A DNA stretch of 64,000 nt from Synchiropus splendidus. Taxonomy: Eukaryota; Chordata; Actinopteri; Syngnathiformes; Callionymidae. Shown here in pieces: positions 20,914 through 36,300 of the stretch. Below the pieces are notes generated by a model that saw only the letters and a program-made list of their open reading frames with translations, did no database searches and was not told where the DNA came from. The position numbers were made by a program, and so were the translations under genes. The number at the start of each line of letters is the position of its first letter. Position 1 is the first letter of the stretch. Location: positions 28,381,501-28,445,500 of the forward strand of contig NC_071339.1 of NCBI RefSeq assembly GCF_027744825.2. The letters are read 5' to 3'.

Positions 20914-23900
20914 AAAGTGGGCGGTGCGTCACGCCACCAAATATGCTCATGAACAAAGTGGGCGGCACGTCACGGGCCCAAATATGGTAATGAGCAAAGT
21001 GGGCGGCGCGTTACGTGACCAAATATGGTAATGAGCAAAGATGGCGGCCCGTCACGCTACGAAATATGGCAATGTATAAAGTGGGCGACGGGTCACTTGT
21101 CCAAATATGGTGATGCGCAAAGTAGGCGACAAGGTGGTTCGCACGTCATGCGACCAAATATGGTAATGAGTAAAGTGGGCGGCAAAGTGGGCGGCAAAAT
21201 GGGCGGCGCGTGACGCCACCAAATATAATGAGCAAAGTGGGCGGCCCGTCACGCGACGAAATATGGTAATGAACAAAGTGGGCGACGCGTCATGGGACCA
21301 TATATGGTTATGAGAAAAGTGGCTGGCACGTTACACGGAAAAAAACGGTAAAAAAAAACGGGTGGGCGGAGCGTCACCTGAGCAAATATGGTAATGACCA
21401 AAGTGGGCGGCAGTCACGTGACCAAATATGGTAGTGAACAAAGTGGGCGTCGCCTCACGCAACCAGATATGGTTATGACCAAGTGAACGGTGCGTTGAAC
21501 GACCAAATATGGTAATGGGCAAAGTGGGCGGCAAAGTGGGCGGCAAAGTGGCCGGCGCGTCACACAACCAAATGTGGCAATGAACAAAGTGGGTGGTGCG
21601 TCATGCGACCAAATATGGTAATGAGCAAAGTGGGCGGCACGTCACGAGACCGAATATGGTAATGAGCAAAGTGGGCGGCGTTTCACGCGACCAAATATCT
21701 TAATGAACAAAGTGGGACGTGCGTCATTTGACTAAATATGGATATGAGCAAAGTGGGCGGCAAAGTGGGCGATAAAGTGGGTGGCGCGTCACGCAACCAA
21801 AAACGGTAATGAGCAAAGTGGGCGGCACGTTGCATGACCAAATATGGTAATGAACAAAGTAGGCAGCGCATCACGCAACCAGATATGGTAATGAGCAAAG
21901 TGGGCCGCGCGTCACGCTATCAAATATTACAATGAGCAAAGTGGGCACCGTGTCACGCCACCAAATATGGCAATGAACAAAGTGAGCGTCGCCTCAAGCA
22001 ACTAGATATGATTATGAACAAAGTGAACGGCGCGTTGAACGACCAAATATGGTAATGCACAAAGTGGGCGGCAAAGTGGGCGGCGCGTCACGTGACCAAA
22101 TACGGTAATGAGGAAAGTGGGCAGCCCTTCACACGACCAAATATTGTAAGTAGCGAATTAGGCGGAGCGTCACACAACCAAATATGGTAATGAACAAAGG
22201 GGGCGGCGCGTCACACCAACAAATATGATGAAGATCAAAATCGGGCGGCGCCTCACGCAACCAGATATGGTTATGAACAAAGGGAACGGCGCGTAGAACG
22301 ACCAAATATGGTCATGAACAACATGGGCAGCGCATGACGCCACCAAATATGGTAATGAGCAAAGTGGACGGCGTGTCACGCGACCACATATTGTAATGAG
22401 CAAAGTAGGCGGAACATTACACAACGAAATTTTGTAATGAACAACGAGGATGGCGCGTCACGCGACCAAATATGGTAATGAACAACATGGGCGACAGGTC
22501 ACACGACCAAATATGGTAATGAGAAAAGTGGACGGCGCCTCATGCGACCAAATATGGTAATGAGCAAAGTGGGCGGCGCGTCACACAACCAAATATGGCA
22601 ATGAACAAAGTGGGCGGCGCGTCACGGGGCCAATTATGGTAAAGAGCAAAGTGGGCGGTGAGTCAAGCGACCAAATATGGTAATGAACAACGCGGGCTGC
22701 CGTCACGTGACTAAATATGGTAAATAACAAAGTGGGCGGTGCGTCACGTGATCAAATATGTCAATGAACAAAGTGGGCATCGCCTCACGCAATCAGATTT
22801 GGTTATGAGCAAAGTGAACGGTCCGTTGAACGACCAAATATGGTAATGCCCAAAGTTGGCGGCAAAGTGGGTCGCGTGTCACGTGACCAAATTTGGAAAT
22901 GAACAAAGTGGGCGGCGCGTTACGGGACCAGATGTGACAATGAACAAAGTGGGCGGCCGTCACTTGACCAAATATGTTAATGAATAAAGTGGGCGGCGTG
23001 TCACGTGACCAAATATGGTAAAGAACAAAGCGGGCGTCGCCTCACGCAACGAGATATGGTTATGACCAAGTGAACGGGGCGTTGAATGACCAAATATGGT
23101 AATGCACAAAGTGGGCGGCAAAGTGGGCGGCAAAGTGGGCGGCAAAGTGGGCGGCGCGTCACACAACCAAATATGGCAATGAACAAAGTGGGCGGTGCGT
23201 CATGCGACCAAATATGGTAATGACCAAAGTGGGCGGCACGTCACGTGACCGAATATGGTAATGAGCAAAGTGGGCGGCGTGTCACGCGACCAAATATCTT
23301 AATGAACAAAGTGGGTGGCGCGTCACTTGACTAAATATGGTAATTAGCAAAGTGGGCGGCAAAGTGGGCGGCAAAGTGGGTGGCGCGTCATGCGACCAAA
23401 AACGGTAATGAGCAAAGTGGACTACACGTTGCCTGACCAAATATGGTAATGAACAAAATAGGCGGCGCATCACGCAACCAGATATGGTAATGAGCAAAGT
23501 GGGCGGCGCTTCACGCTATAACATATTATAATGAGCAAAGTGGGCGGCGTGTCACGCGACCAAATATGGCAATGAACAAAGTGGGCGTCGCCTTAAGCAA
23601 CCAGATATGATTATGAGCAAAGTGAACCGCCCGTTGAACGACCAAATATGGTATTACACAAAGTGGGTGGCAAAGTGGGCGGCAAAGTGGGCGGCGCGTC
23701 ACGCGACCAAATATGGTAATGAGCAAAGTGTGCGGCGCGTCACGCGACCAAATATGGTAATGAGGAAAGTGTGGGGCGCGTTACGCAACCAAATATTGTA
23801 AGTAGCGAAGTAGTCGGAGCGTCACACAACCAAACATGGTAATGAACAAAGTGGGCGGCGCGTCACACGACCATATATGATGAAGATCAAAATCGGGTGG

Positions 23901-25167
23901 CGTGTCACCCAACCAGATATGGTTATGAGCAAAGGGAACGGCGCGTTGATCGACCAAATATTGTAATGCGCAAAGTGGGGGCCAAAGTGGTCGGCAAAGT
24001 GGCCGGCAAAGTGGGCGGCAAAGTGGGCGGCTCGTCACACAACCAAATATGGCAATGAACAAAGTGGGCGGTGAGTCATGCGACCAAATATGGTAATGAG
24101 CAAAGTGGGCGGCACGTCAAGCGACCGAAGATGATAATGAGGAAAGTGGGTGGCGCGTCACGTGACCAAATATGGTAAATAACAAAGTGGGCGTTGCCTC
24201 ACGCAATCAGATATGGTTATGAGCAAAGTGAACGGCCCGTTGAACGACCAAATATGGTAATGCCCAGAGTGGGCGGCAAAGTGGGCGGCAAAGTGGTTCG
24301 CGCGTCACATGACCAAATTTGGTAATGAACAAAGAGGGCGGAAAATCACGCAACCAAATATAGTAATGATCAAAGTGGGTGGCGCATCACGCGACCAAAT
24401 ATGGTAATGACCAAAGTGGGCGGCCGTCACGTGACAAAATATGGTAATGAACAAAGTGGGCCGTGCGTCACGCGACCAAATATGGTAGTGAACAAAGTCG
24501 GCGGCCGTCACTTGTCCAAATATGATAATGAACAAAGTGGGCGTCGCCTCACGCAACCTGATATGGTTATGACCAAGTGAACGGTGTGCTGAATGACCAA
24601 ATATGGTAATGGGCAAAGTGGGCGGCAGGTCACTTGACCAAAAATGGGAATGAGCAAATTGGACGGCAAAGTGGGGTGCGTGTCAAGCAACCAAATATTG
24701 TAATGAAAAAAGTGGGCGGCACATCACGCGACCAAATATGGTAATGAACAAAGTGTGCTGCCTGTCATGCGACCAAATATGGTCATGAACAAAGTGGGCG
24801 GCACGTCACGTGACCCAATATGGTCATGAACAACGTGGGCGGCTGCCACGTGACTAAATATGGCAATGAACAAAGTGGGTGGCACGTCACTTGACCAAAT
24901 ACGGTAAAGAACAAAGTGGTTAGCGCGTCCCGTTACCAAATATGTCAAAGAACAAAGTGGGCGTCTGCTGACGCAATCAGATATGGTTTTGAACAAAGTG
25001 AACGTCACGTTGATCGACCAAATATGGCAATGCGCAAAGTGTGCGGCAAAATGTGCGCCAAAATGTGCGGCAAAGTGGGCCGCGCGTCACGCAACCCAAT
25101 ATATTAATGACCAAAGTGGCCGGCGCGTCACTTGACTAAATATGGTAATGAGCAAAGTGGGCGGCGC

Positions 25168-25823
25168 ATGACGCAACCAGATATGGTCATGGGCAAAGTG
25201 GGCGCCGCGTCACTCTATCAAAAATTATAATGAGCAAAGTGGGCGGCGTGTCACACGACCAAATATGGCAATGAACAAAGTGGGCGTCCCCTCAAGCAAC
25301 CAGATAAGATGATGAGCAAAGTGTACGGCGCATTGAACGACCAAATATGGTAATGAGCAATGTGGGCGGCGGGTCACGCGACCAAATAACTTAATGAACA
25401 AAGTGGGCACCGAGTCACTTGACTAAATATGGTAATGAGCAAAGTGGGCGGCACATTGCGTGACCAAATATGGCAATGGACAAAGTAGGCAGCGCATGAC
25501 GCAACCAGATATGATCATGGGCAAAGTGGGCGCCGCGTCACTCTATCAAAAATTATAATGAGCAAAGTGGGCGGCGTGTCACACGACCAAATATGGCAAT
25601 GAACAAAGTGGGCGTCCCCTCAAGCAACCAGATAAGATGATGAGCAAAGTGTACGGCGCATTGAACGACCAAATATGGTCATGCACAAAGTGGGCGGCAA
25701 AGTGGGCGGTGCGTCACGCGACCAAATATGGTAATATGGTAATGAGCAAAGTGGGTGGCGCGTCACGCGACCAAATACAGTAAGTAGCGAAGTAGGCGGA
25801 GCGTCACTCAACCAAATATGGTA
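25168..25823. repeat. Local duplication of eight units (328 bp)
   Basis: The segment starting ATGACGCAACCAGATATG at 25168 recurs at 25496, offset 328 = 8 x 41, with very few changes. Confidence 0.75.
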
Positions 25824-27060
25824 ATGATCAAAGTGGGCGGCGCGTCTCACGACCAAATATGATGAAGATCAAAATCGGGCGGCGGGTACCGTGGCCAAAT
25901 ATGGTAGCGAGAAAAGATGGCGGCAAAGTGGACGGAGCTTCACACAACCAAATATGGTAATGAGCAAAGTGGGCCGCGCGTCACGCCACCAAATATGATA
26001 ATGAGAAAAGTGGGCGCCGCGTCAAGCGACCAAATATGGTAATGAACAACGTGGGTGGAGCGTCACGCGACCGCATATGGTGATAAACAAAGTGGGGGGC
26101 GCGTCACGCCTCCAAATATGGTAAAGAACAAAGTGGGCGGCGCATCACGCGACCAAATATGGTAATGAGCATAGTGGGCGGCGCGTCACGCGACCAAATA
26201 TTGTGATGAGCAAAGTAGCCGGAGCGTCACACAACCAAATATGGTGATGGACAACGTGGGCGGCGTGTCAAAAGAGCATATTTGGTAATGAACTTGGGCA
26301 GCGCGTCACACGACCAAATATGGTAATGAACAAAGAGGGCGGGGGGTCACTCGACCAAATATGGTAATTAGCAAAGTGGGCGGCGCATCACGTGACCACA
26401 TATTGTAATGAGCAAAGTAAGCGTAGCGTCAAACAACCAAATATGGTAATGAACAAAGTGAGGGCCGCATCACGTGACCAAATATGGTCCTGAGAAAAGA
26501 TGGTTGCAAAGTGGGCGGAGCTTCACACTACCAAATATGGCAATGAACAACGACGGTGGGGCGTCATGCGACCAAATATGGAAATGAGCAATGGGGGCGG
26601 AGCGTCACACAACCAAATATGGCAATGAACAAAGTGGGCGGCGCGTCACGCGACCAAATATGGTGATAAACAAAGTGGGCGGTGCGTCTCGCCACCAAAT
26701 ATGGTAAAGAACAAAGTGGACGGCGAGTCATGTGACCAAATATGGTTGTGAGAATAGATGGCGGCAAAGTGGGCGTCGCGTCATGCGACCAAAAATGGTT
26801 TTGAGCAAAGTGGGCAGCGTGTCACGTGGCCATATATTGTAATGAGCAAAGTAGGCGGAGCGTCACACAACCTAATATGGTAAGCAACAAAGTGGGCGGC
26901 GTGTCACGCGACCAAATATGGTCGTGAGAAAACATGGCCGCCTCGTGGGCAGAGCTTCACACGATGAAATATGGCAATGAACAAAGAGGGCGGGGCGACA
27001 CGCGACGAAATATGGAAATGTGTAAAGGGGGCGGAGCGTCACATAACCAAATATGGCAAT

Positions 27061-30000
27061 GAAAATAGTGGGCGGCGCGTCACGCGACCAAATATTGTGA
27101 TAAACAAAGTGGATGGCGCGTCACGACACCAAATATGGTAAAGAACAAAGTGGGCGGCGAGTCACGCGAACAAATATGGTCGTGAGAATAGATGGCCGCA
27201 AAGTGGGTGGTGCGTCACGCGACCAGATATGGTAATGAGCATAGTGGGCGGCGCGTCACGCGACCAAATATTGTAATGAGCAAAGTAGGCAGTGCGTCAC
27301 ACAACCAAATATGGTAATGAACAACGTGGGCGGCGCGTCACACGACCAAATTTGGTAATGATAAACATGGGCGGCGAGTCAAACAACCAAATATATTAAT
27401 GAACAAAGAGGGCGGCGCGTCACGTGACCAAATATGGTGATGAACAAAGTAGGTCCCGCATCACGCGACCAAATATGGTAATGAGCAAAGTGGTCGGAGC
27501 GTCACACAAACAAATATGATAATGAACAAAGTGGGCGGCGCGTCACGCGGCCAAATATGGTAATGAGCAAAGTGGGCAGAGCGTCACACAACCAAATGTG
27601 GTAACGAACAAAGTGGGCGGCGCGTCACGCGGCCAAATATGGTCGCGACAGAAGATGGCGGCAAAGTGGGCGGAGTTTCACACGACGAAGTATGGCAATG
27701 AACAAAGAGGGCGGGGCGTCACACGGCCAAATATGGAAATGAGTAAAGGGGGCGGAGAGTGACACAACGAAATATGGTAATGAACAACGTGGGGGGCGCG
27801 TCACACGACCAAATTTGGTAATTATCAACATGGGCGGCGCGTCACACAACCAAATATGGTATTGAACAAAATGGGCGGCGCGTCACGCGACCAAATATTG
27901 TAATGAGCAAAGTAGGCGGAGCGTCACACAACCAAATATGGTAATGAATAAAGTGGGCGGAGCATCACGCGACCAAATATGCAGTGAGAAAAGATGGCGG
28001 CAAAGTGGGCGGAGCTTTACCCGACCAAATATGGCAATGAACAAAGAGGGTGGGGCGTCACGCGACCAAATATGGAAATGAGCAAAGGGGGCGGAGCGTG
28101 ACACAACCAAATATGACAATGAACACAGTGGGCGGTGCGTCACGCGACCAAATATGGTGATAAACAAAGTGGGCGGCGCGTCACGCCTCCAAATGTGGTA
28201 AAGAATAAAGTGGGCGGCGAGTCACGCGACCAAATATGGTAGTGAGAATTCATGGCCGCAAAGTGGGCAGCGCGTCACGCGACCAAATATGGTAATGAGC
28301 ATAGTGGGCGGCGCGTCACGCGACCAAATATTGTAATGAGTAAAGTAGGCAGAGCGTCACACAACCAAATATGGTAATGGACAACGTGGGTGGCGTGTCA
28401 CACGACCAAATTTGGCAATGAACAACATGGGCGGCGCGTCAAACAACCAAATATGCTCGTGAGAAAAGATGGCGGCAAAGTGGGCGGAGCTTCACACGAC
28501 AAAATATGGCAATGAACAAAGAGGGTGGGGCGTCATGCGGCCAAATATGGTCGAGTGAAAAGATGGCGACAAAGTGGGCGGAGCTTCACACGACGAAGTA
28601 TGGCAATGAACAAAGAGGGTGGGGCGTCACATGGCCAAATATGGAAATGAGTAAAGGGGAAGGAGCGTGACACAAAGAAATATCGTAATGAACAACGTGG
28701 GCTGCGCGTCACACGACCAAATTTGGTAATGATCAACATGGGCGGCGCGTTACACAACCAAATATGGTATTGAACAAAATGGGCGGCGCGTCACGCGACC
28801 AAATATTGTAATGACTAAAGTAGGCGGAGCGTCACACAACCAAATATGGTAATGAACAACATGGGCGGCGCGTCACACGACCAAATTTGGTAAAGAACAA
28901 CATGGGCGGCGAGTCACACAACCAAATATAGTAATGAACAAAGAGGGCGGCGCGTCACGTGACCAAATATTGTAATGAGCAAAGTAGGCGGAGCTTCACA
29001 CAACCAAATATGGTCATGAATAAAGTGGGCGGAGCATCACGCGACCAAATATGTTCGTGAGAAAAGATGGCGGCAAAGTGGGCGGAGCTTTACACGACGA
29101 AATATGGCAATGAACAAAGAGGGTGGGGCGTCACGCGACCAAATATGGTGATAAACAAAGTGGGCGGCGCGTCACGCCTCCAAATGTGGTAAAGAATAAA
29201 GTGGGCGGCGAGTCACGCGACCAAATATGGTAGTGAGAATTCATGGCCGCAAAGTGGGCAGCGCGTCACGCGACCAAATATGGTAATGAGCATAGTGGGC
29301 GGCGCGTCACGCGACCAAATATTGTAATGAGTAAAGTAGGCAGAGCGTCACACAACCAAATATGGTAATGGACAACGTGGGTGGCGCGTCACACGACCAA
29401 ATTTGGCAATGAACAACATGGGCGGCGAGTCAAACAACCAAATATGCTCGTGAGAAAAGAGAGAAAAAAGAAATATCGTAATGAACAACGTGGGCTGCGC
29501 GTCACACGACCAAATTTGGTAATGATCAACATGGGCGGCGCGTTACACAACCAAATATGGTATTGAACAAAATGGGCGGCGCGTCACGCGACCAAATTTG
29601 GTAAAGAACAACATGGGCGGCGAGTCACACAACCAAATATAGTAATGAACAAAGAGGGCGGCGCGTCACACGACCAAATTTGGTAAAGAACAACATGGGC
29701 GGCGAGTCACACAACCAAATATAGTAATGAACAAAGAGGGCGGCGCGTCACGTGACCAAATATTGTAATGAGCAAAGTAGGCGGAGCTTCACACAACCAA
29801 ATATGGTCATGAATAAAGTGGGCGGAGCATCACGCGACCAAATATGTTCGTGAGAAAAGATGGCGGCAAAGTGGGCGGAGCATTACACGACGAAATATGG
29901 CAATGAACAAAGAGGGTGGGGCGTCACGCGACCAAATATGGAAATGAGTAAAGGGGGCGGAGCGTGACACAACCAATTATGGCAATGAACACAGTGGGCG

Positions 30001-33000
30001 GTGCGTCACGCGACCAAATATGGTGATAAACAAAGTGGGCGGCGCGTCACGCCACCAAATATGGTAAATAACAAAGTGGGCGGCGAGTCACTCGACCAAA
30101 TATGGTAGTGAGAAACGATGGCGGCAAATTGGGCGGAGCTTCACACGACGAAATATGGCAATGAACAAAGAGGGTGGGGCGTCATGCGACCAAATATGGA
30201 AATGAGTAAAGGGGGCGGAGCGTGACACAACCAAATATGCCAATGAACACAGTGGGCGGCACGTCACGCGACCAAATATGGTGATAAAGAAAGTGGGCGG
30301 CGCGTCACGCCACCAAATATGGTAATGAAAAAAGTCGGTCCCGCGTCACGCGACCAAATATGGTAATGAGCAAAGTGGGCGGCGCGTCACGCCAAAAAAT
30401 ATGGTAATGAGCAAAGTGGGCGGCACGTCACGCGACCAAATATTGTAATGAGCAAAGTAGGCGGTGCGTCACAAAACCAAATATGGTATTGAACAACGTG
30501 GGCGGCGCGTCACACGACCAAATATGGTAATGATCAACATGGTCGGCGCGACACACAACCAAATATGGTAATGCACAAAGTGGGCGGCAAAGTGGGCGGC
30601 AAAGTGGGCGGCGCGTCACGCGACCAATTATGGTAATGAGCAAAGTGGGCGACGCGTCACATGACCAAACATGGTAATGAGGAAAGTGGGCGGTGCGTCA
30701 CGCGACCAAATATTGTAAGTAGAGAATAAGGCTGAGCGTCACACAACCAAATATGGTAATGAACAAAGTGGGCAGCGCGTCACACCAACAAATGTGATGA
30801 AGATCAAAATCGGGCGGCGCCTCACGCAACCAGATATGGTTATGAGCAAAGGGAATGGCGCGTTGAACGACCAAATATGTTAATACGCAATATGGGCGGC
30901 AAAGTGGGCACCGCGTCACACAACCAAATATGGCAATGAACAAAGTGCGTCGGTGCGTCATGAGACCAAATATGGTAATGAGCAAAGTGTACGGCACGTC
31001 ACGCGACCGAATATGGTAATAAGCAAGGCGGGCGGCGCGTCACACGACCAAATATCTTAATTAACAAAGTGGGCGGCGCATCACTTGACTAAATATGGTT
31101 ATGAGCAAAGTGGGCGGCAAAGTGGGCGGCAAAGTGGGCGGCAAAGTGGGCGGCAAAGTGGGCGGCAAAGTGGGCGGCGTGTCACTCGACCAAAAACGGT
31201 CATGAGCAAAGAGGGCGGCAAAGTGGGCGGCAAAGTGGGCGGCAAAGTGGGCGGCAATATGGGCTGCAAAGTGGGCGGCGCGTCACACAACCAAATATGG
31301 CAATGAACAAAGTGCGTCGGTGCGTCATGAGACCAAATATGGTAATGAGCAAAGTGGACGGCACGTCACGCGACCGAATATGGTAATAAGCAAGGCGGGC
31401 GGCGCGTCACACGACCAAATATCTTAATTAACAAAGTGGGCGGCGCATCACTTGACTAAATATGGTTATGAGCAAAGTGGGCGGCAAAGTGGGCGGCAAA
31501 GTGGGCGGCAAAGTGGGCGGCAAAGTGGGCGGCAAAGTGGGCGGCAAAGTGGGCGGCGTGTCACTCGACCAAAAACGGTAATGAGCAAAGAGGGCGGCAA
31601 AGTGGGCTGCAAAGTGAGCGGCAAAGTGGGCGGCGTGTCACTCGACCAAAAACGGTAATGAGCAAAGAGGGCGGCACGTTGCGTGACCAAATATGGTAAT
31701 GAACAAAGTAGGCGGCGCATCTCGCAACCAGATATGGTAATGAGCGAAGTGGGCGGCGCGTCACGCTATCAAATATTATAATGAGCAAAGTTGGCGCCGC
31801 GTCACTGGACCAAATGAACAAAGTCGGCGTCGGTTCAAGCAACGAGATATGATTATGAGCAAAGTGAACGGCGCGAGGGCCGACGAAAAATGATAATGCA
31901 CAAAGTGGGCCGAAGAGTGGGAGTCAAAGTGGGCGGCAAAGTGGGTGGCAAAGTGGTCGGCGCATCACCCGACCAAATATGGCAATGAACAAAGTAAGCG
32001 TCGCCTAAAGCAACCAGATATGATTATGAGCAAAGTGAACGGCGCGTTGAACGACGAAAAATGGTCATGCACAAAGTGGGCGGAAGAGTGGGAGTCAAAG
32101 TGGGCGGCAAAGTGGGTGGCAAAGTGGGTGGCAAAGTGGGTGGCAAAGTGGGCGGTGCATCACGCGACCAAATATGGTAAAGAACAAAGTGGGCGGCGTC
32201 AATCGACCATATATGGTAATGGATAACGTGGGCGGCGCATCACGCGACCAAATATGATAAAGAACAAAGTGGGCGACCGTCACGTGACCAAATATCGTAA
32301 TGAACAAAGTGGGCGGCGGGTCACACAACCAAATAAGGTAATAAGCAAAATGGGCGGTCGTCACGTGACCAAATATGGTAATGAACAAAGAGGGCATCGG
32401 CTCACGCAACCAGTAATATGGTTATGAGCAAAGTGAACCGTCCGTTGAACAACCAAATATGGCTATGCGCTATATGGGCGGCAAAGTGGGCGGAAGAGTG
32501 GGCAGTGCGTCACGTGACCAAATATGGTAATGAACAAAGTGGGCGGCGCGCCACGCCACCAAATATGGAAATGTGCAAAGTGGGCGGCGCGTCATGTGAC
32601 CAAATATTGTAATCAGCAAAGTAAGCGGAGCGTCAAAGAACCAAATATGGTAATGAACAAAGCGAGACGCCCGTCACGCAACCAAATAAGGTAATGAGCA
32701 AAGTGGGCGGCGCATCACGTGACGTAATTTTGTAATGAACAAAGTGGACGGTGCGTCACGTGACCAAATATGGTAATGAGCTAAGTGGGCGGCGCGTCAG
32801 GCGACCAAATATTGTAATGAGCAAAGTGGGCGTTGCATTGCACGAGCAAATATGGTCGTGAGAAAACATGGCGGCCTAGTGGGCAGAGCTTCACACGATG
32901 AAATATGGCAATGAACAAAGAGGGCGGGCGTCACGCGACCAAATATGGAAATGAGTAAAGGGGGCGGACCGTCACACAACCAAATATGGTAATGAACAAC

Positions 33001-33333
33001 GTGGGCGCCGCGTCACACGATGAAATTTGGTAATGAACAACATGGGCGGCGAGTCACACAACCAAATATAGTAATGAACAAAGAGGGCGGCACGTCACGT
33101 CACCAAATGTTGTAATGAGCAAAGTAGGCGGAGCGTCACTCAACCAAATATGGTAATGAATAAAGTGGGCTGAGCATAACGCGACCAAATATGGTCGTGA
33201 GAAAAGATGTCGGCGAAGTGGTCGGAGCTTTACACGACGAAATATGGCAATGAACGAAGAGGGTGGGGCGTCCCGCGACCAAATATGGAAATGAGTAAAG
33301 GGGGCGGAGCGTGACTAAACCAAATATGGCAAT
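27061..33333. repeat. Higher-order block, copy 1 (6.27 kb)
   Basis: Matches the following block at a constant offset of 6,273 bp, for example 27625 with 33898, 27883 with 34156, and 28533 with 34806. 6,273 is exactly 153 x 41. Rightward the offset falls to about 5.53 kb and then 5.31 kb because of internal gains and losses. Confidence 0.85.
31099..31658. repeat. 12-bp sub-repeat expansions inside the array
   Basis: Runs of GCAAAGTGGGCG occur six or seven times in a row around 31106-31175, 31215-31275 and 31480-31555, with matching runs near 36750, 36830, 37080 and 37165. The 12-bp period keeps a Gly-Gly-Lys-Val frame open on the plus strand. This is slippage-type expansion, not coding. Confidence 0.9.
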
Positions 33334-36300
33334 GAAAACAGTGGGCGGCGCGTCACGCGACCAAATATTGTGATAAACAAAGTGGATGGCGCGTCACGAC
33401 ACCAAATATGGTAAAGAACAAAGTGGGCGGCGAGTCACGCGACCAAATATGGTCGTGAGAATAGATGGCCGCAAAGTGGGTGGTGCGTCACGCGACCAGA
33501 TATCGTAATGAGCATAGTGGGCGGCGCGTCACGCGACCAAATATTGTAATGAGCAAAGTAGGCAGTGCGTCACACAACCAAATATGGTAATGAACAACGT
33601 GGGCGGCGCGTCACACGACCAAATTTGGTAATGATAAACATGGGCTGCGAGTCAAACAACCAAATATATTAATGAACAAAGAGGGCGGCGCGTCACGTGA
33701 CCAAATATGGTGATGAAAAAAGTAGGTCCCGCATCACGCGACCAAATATGGTAATGAGCAAAGTGGTCGGAGCGTCACACAAACAAATATGATAATGAAC
33801 AAAGTGGGCGGCGCGTCACGCGGCCAAATATGGTGATGAGCAAAGTGGGCAGAGCGTCACACAACCAAATGTGGTAACGAACAAAGTGGGCGGCGCGTCA
33901 CGCGGCCAAATATGGTCGCGACAGAAGATGGCGGCAAAGTGGGAGGAGCTTCACACGACGAAGTATGGCAATGAACAAAGAGGGCGGGGCGTCACACGGC
34001 CAAATATGGAAATGAGTAAAGGAGGCGGAGAGTGACACAACGAAATATGGTAATGAACAACGTGGGCGGCGCGTCACACGACCAAATTTGGTAATGATCA
34101 ACATGGGCGGCGCGTCACACAACCAAATATGGTATTGAACAAAATGGGCGGCGCGTCACGCGACCAAATATTGTAATGAGTAAAGTAGGCGGAGCGTCAC
34201 ACAACCAAATATGGTAATGAATAAAGTGGGCGGAGCATCACGCGACCAAATATGCAGTGAGAAAAGATGGCGGCAAAGTGGGCGGAGCTTTACCCGACGA
34301 AATATGGCAATGAACAAAGAGGGTGGGGCGTCACGCGACCAAATATGGAAATGAGTAAAGGGGGCGGAGCGTGACACAACCAAATATGACAATGAACACA
34401 GTGGGCGGTGCGTCACGCGACCAAATATGGTGATAAACTAAGTGGGCGGCGCGTCACGCCTCCAAATGTGGTAAAGAATAAAGTGGGCGGCGAGTGACGC
34501 GACCAAATATGGTAGTGAGAATTCATGGCCGCAAAGTGGGCAGCGCGTCACGCGACCAAATATGGTAATGAGCATAGTGGGCGGCGCGTCACACGACCAA
34601 ATATTGTAATGAGTAAAGTAGGCAGAGCGTCACACAACCAAATATGGTAATGGACAACGTGGGTGGCGCGTCACACGACCAAATTTGGCAATGAACAACA
34701 TGGGCGGCGCGTCACACAACCAAATATGCTCGTGAGAAAAGATGGCGGCAAAGTGGGCGGAGCTTCACACGACAAAATATGGCAATGAACAAAGAGGGTG
34801 GGGCGTCATGCGGCCAAATATGGTCGTGTGAAAAGATGGCGGCAAAGTGGGCGGAGCTTCACACGACGAAGTATGGCAATGAACAAAGAGGGTGGGGCGT
34901 CACATGGCCAAATATGGAAATGAGTAAAGGGGGCGGAGCGTGACACAAAGAAATATCGTAATGAACAACGTGGGCGGCGCGTCACACGACCAAATTTGGT
35001 AATGATCAACATGGGCGGCGCGTTACACAACCAAATATGGTATTGAACGAAATGGGCGGCGCGTCATCCGACCAAATATTGTAATGACTAAAGTAGGCGG
35101 AGCGTCACACAACCAAATATGGTAATGAACAACGGGGCGGCGCGTCACACGACCAAATTTGGTAAAGAACAACATGGGCGGCGAGTCACACAACCAAATA
35201 TAGTAATGAACAAAGAGGGCGGCGCGTCACGTGACCAAATATTGTAATGAGCAAAGTAGGCGGAGCGTCACACAACCAAATATGGTAATGAATAAAGTGG
35301 GCGGAGCATCACGCGACCAAATATGTTTGTGAGAAAAGTTGGCGGCAAAGTGGGCGGAGCTTTACACGACGAAATATGGCAATGAACAAAGAGGGTGGGG
35401 CGTCACGCGACCAAATATGGAAATGACTAAAGGGGGCGGAGCGTGACACAACCAATTATGGCAATGAACACAGTGGGCGGTGCGTCACGCCACCAAATAT
35501 GGTAAATAACAAAGTGGGCGGCGAGTCACTCGACCAAATATGGTAGTGAGAATAGATGCAGGCAAAGTGGTCGGCGGGTCACGCGACCAAATTTGGTAAT
35601 GATCAACATGGGCGGTGAGTCACACAACCAAATATGCTCGTGAGAAACGATGGCGGCAAAGTGGGCGGAGCTTCACACGACGAAATATGGCAATGAACCA
35701 AGAGGGTGGGGCGTCATGTGACCAAATATGGAAATGAGTAAAGGGGGCGGAGCGTGACACAACCAAATATGCCAATGAACACAGTGGGCGGCACGTCACG
35801 CGACCAAATATGGTGATAAAGAAAGTGGGCGGCGCGTCACGCCACCAAATATGGTAATGAACAAAGTCGGTCCCGCGTCACGCGACCAAATATGGTAATG
35901 AGCAAAGTGGGCGGCGCGTCACGCCAACAAATATGGTAATGAGCAAAGTGGGCGGCGCGTCACGCGACCAAATATTGTAATGAGCAAAGTAGGCGGTGCG
36001 TCACACAACCAAATATGGTAATGAACAACGTGGGCGGCGGGTCACACGACCAAATATGGTAATGATCAACATGGTCGGCGCGACACACAACCAAATATGG
36101 TAATGCACAAAGTGGGCGGCAAAGTGGGCGGCAAAGTGGGCGGCAAAGTGGGCGGCGCGTCACGCGACCAATTATGGTAATGAGCAAAGTGGGCGGCGCG
36201 TCACATGACCAAACATGGTAATGAGGAAAGTGGGCGGTGCGTCACGCGACCAAATATTGTAAGTAGAGAATAAGGCTGAGCGTCACACAACCAAATATGG

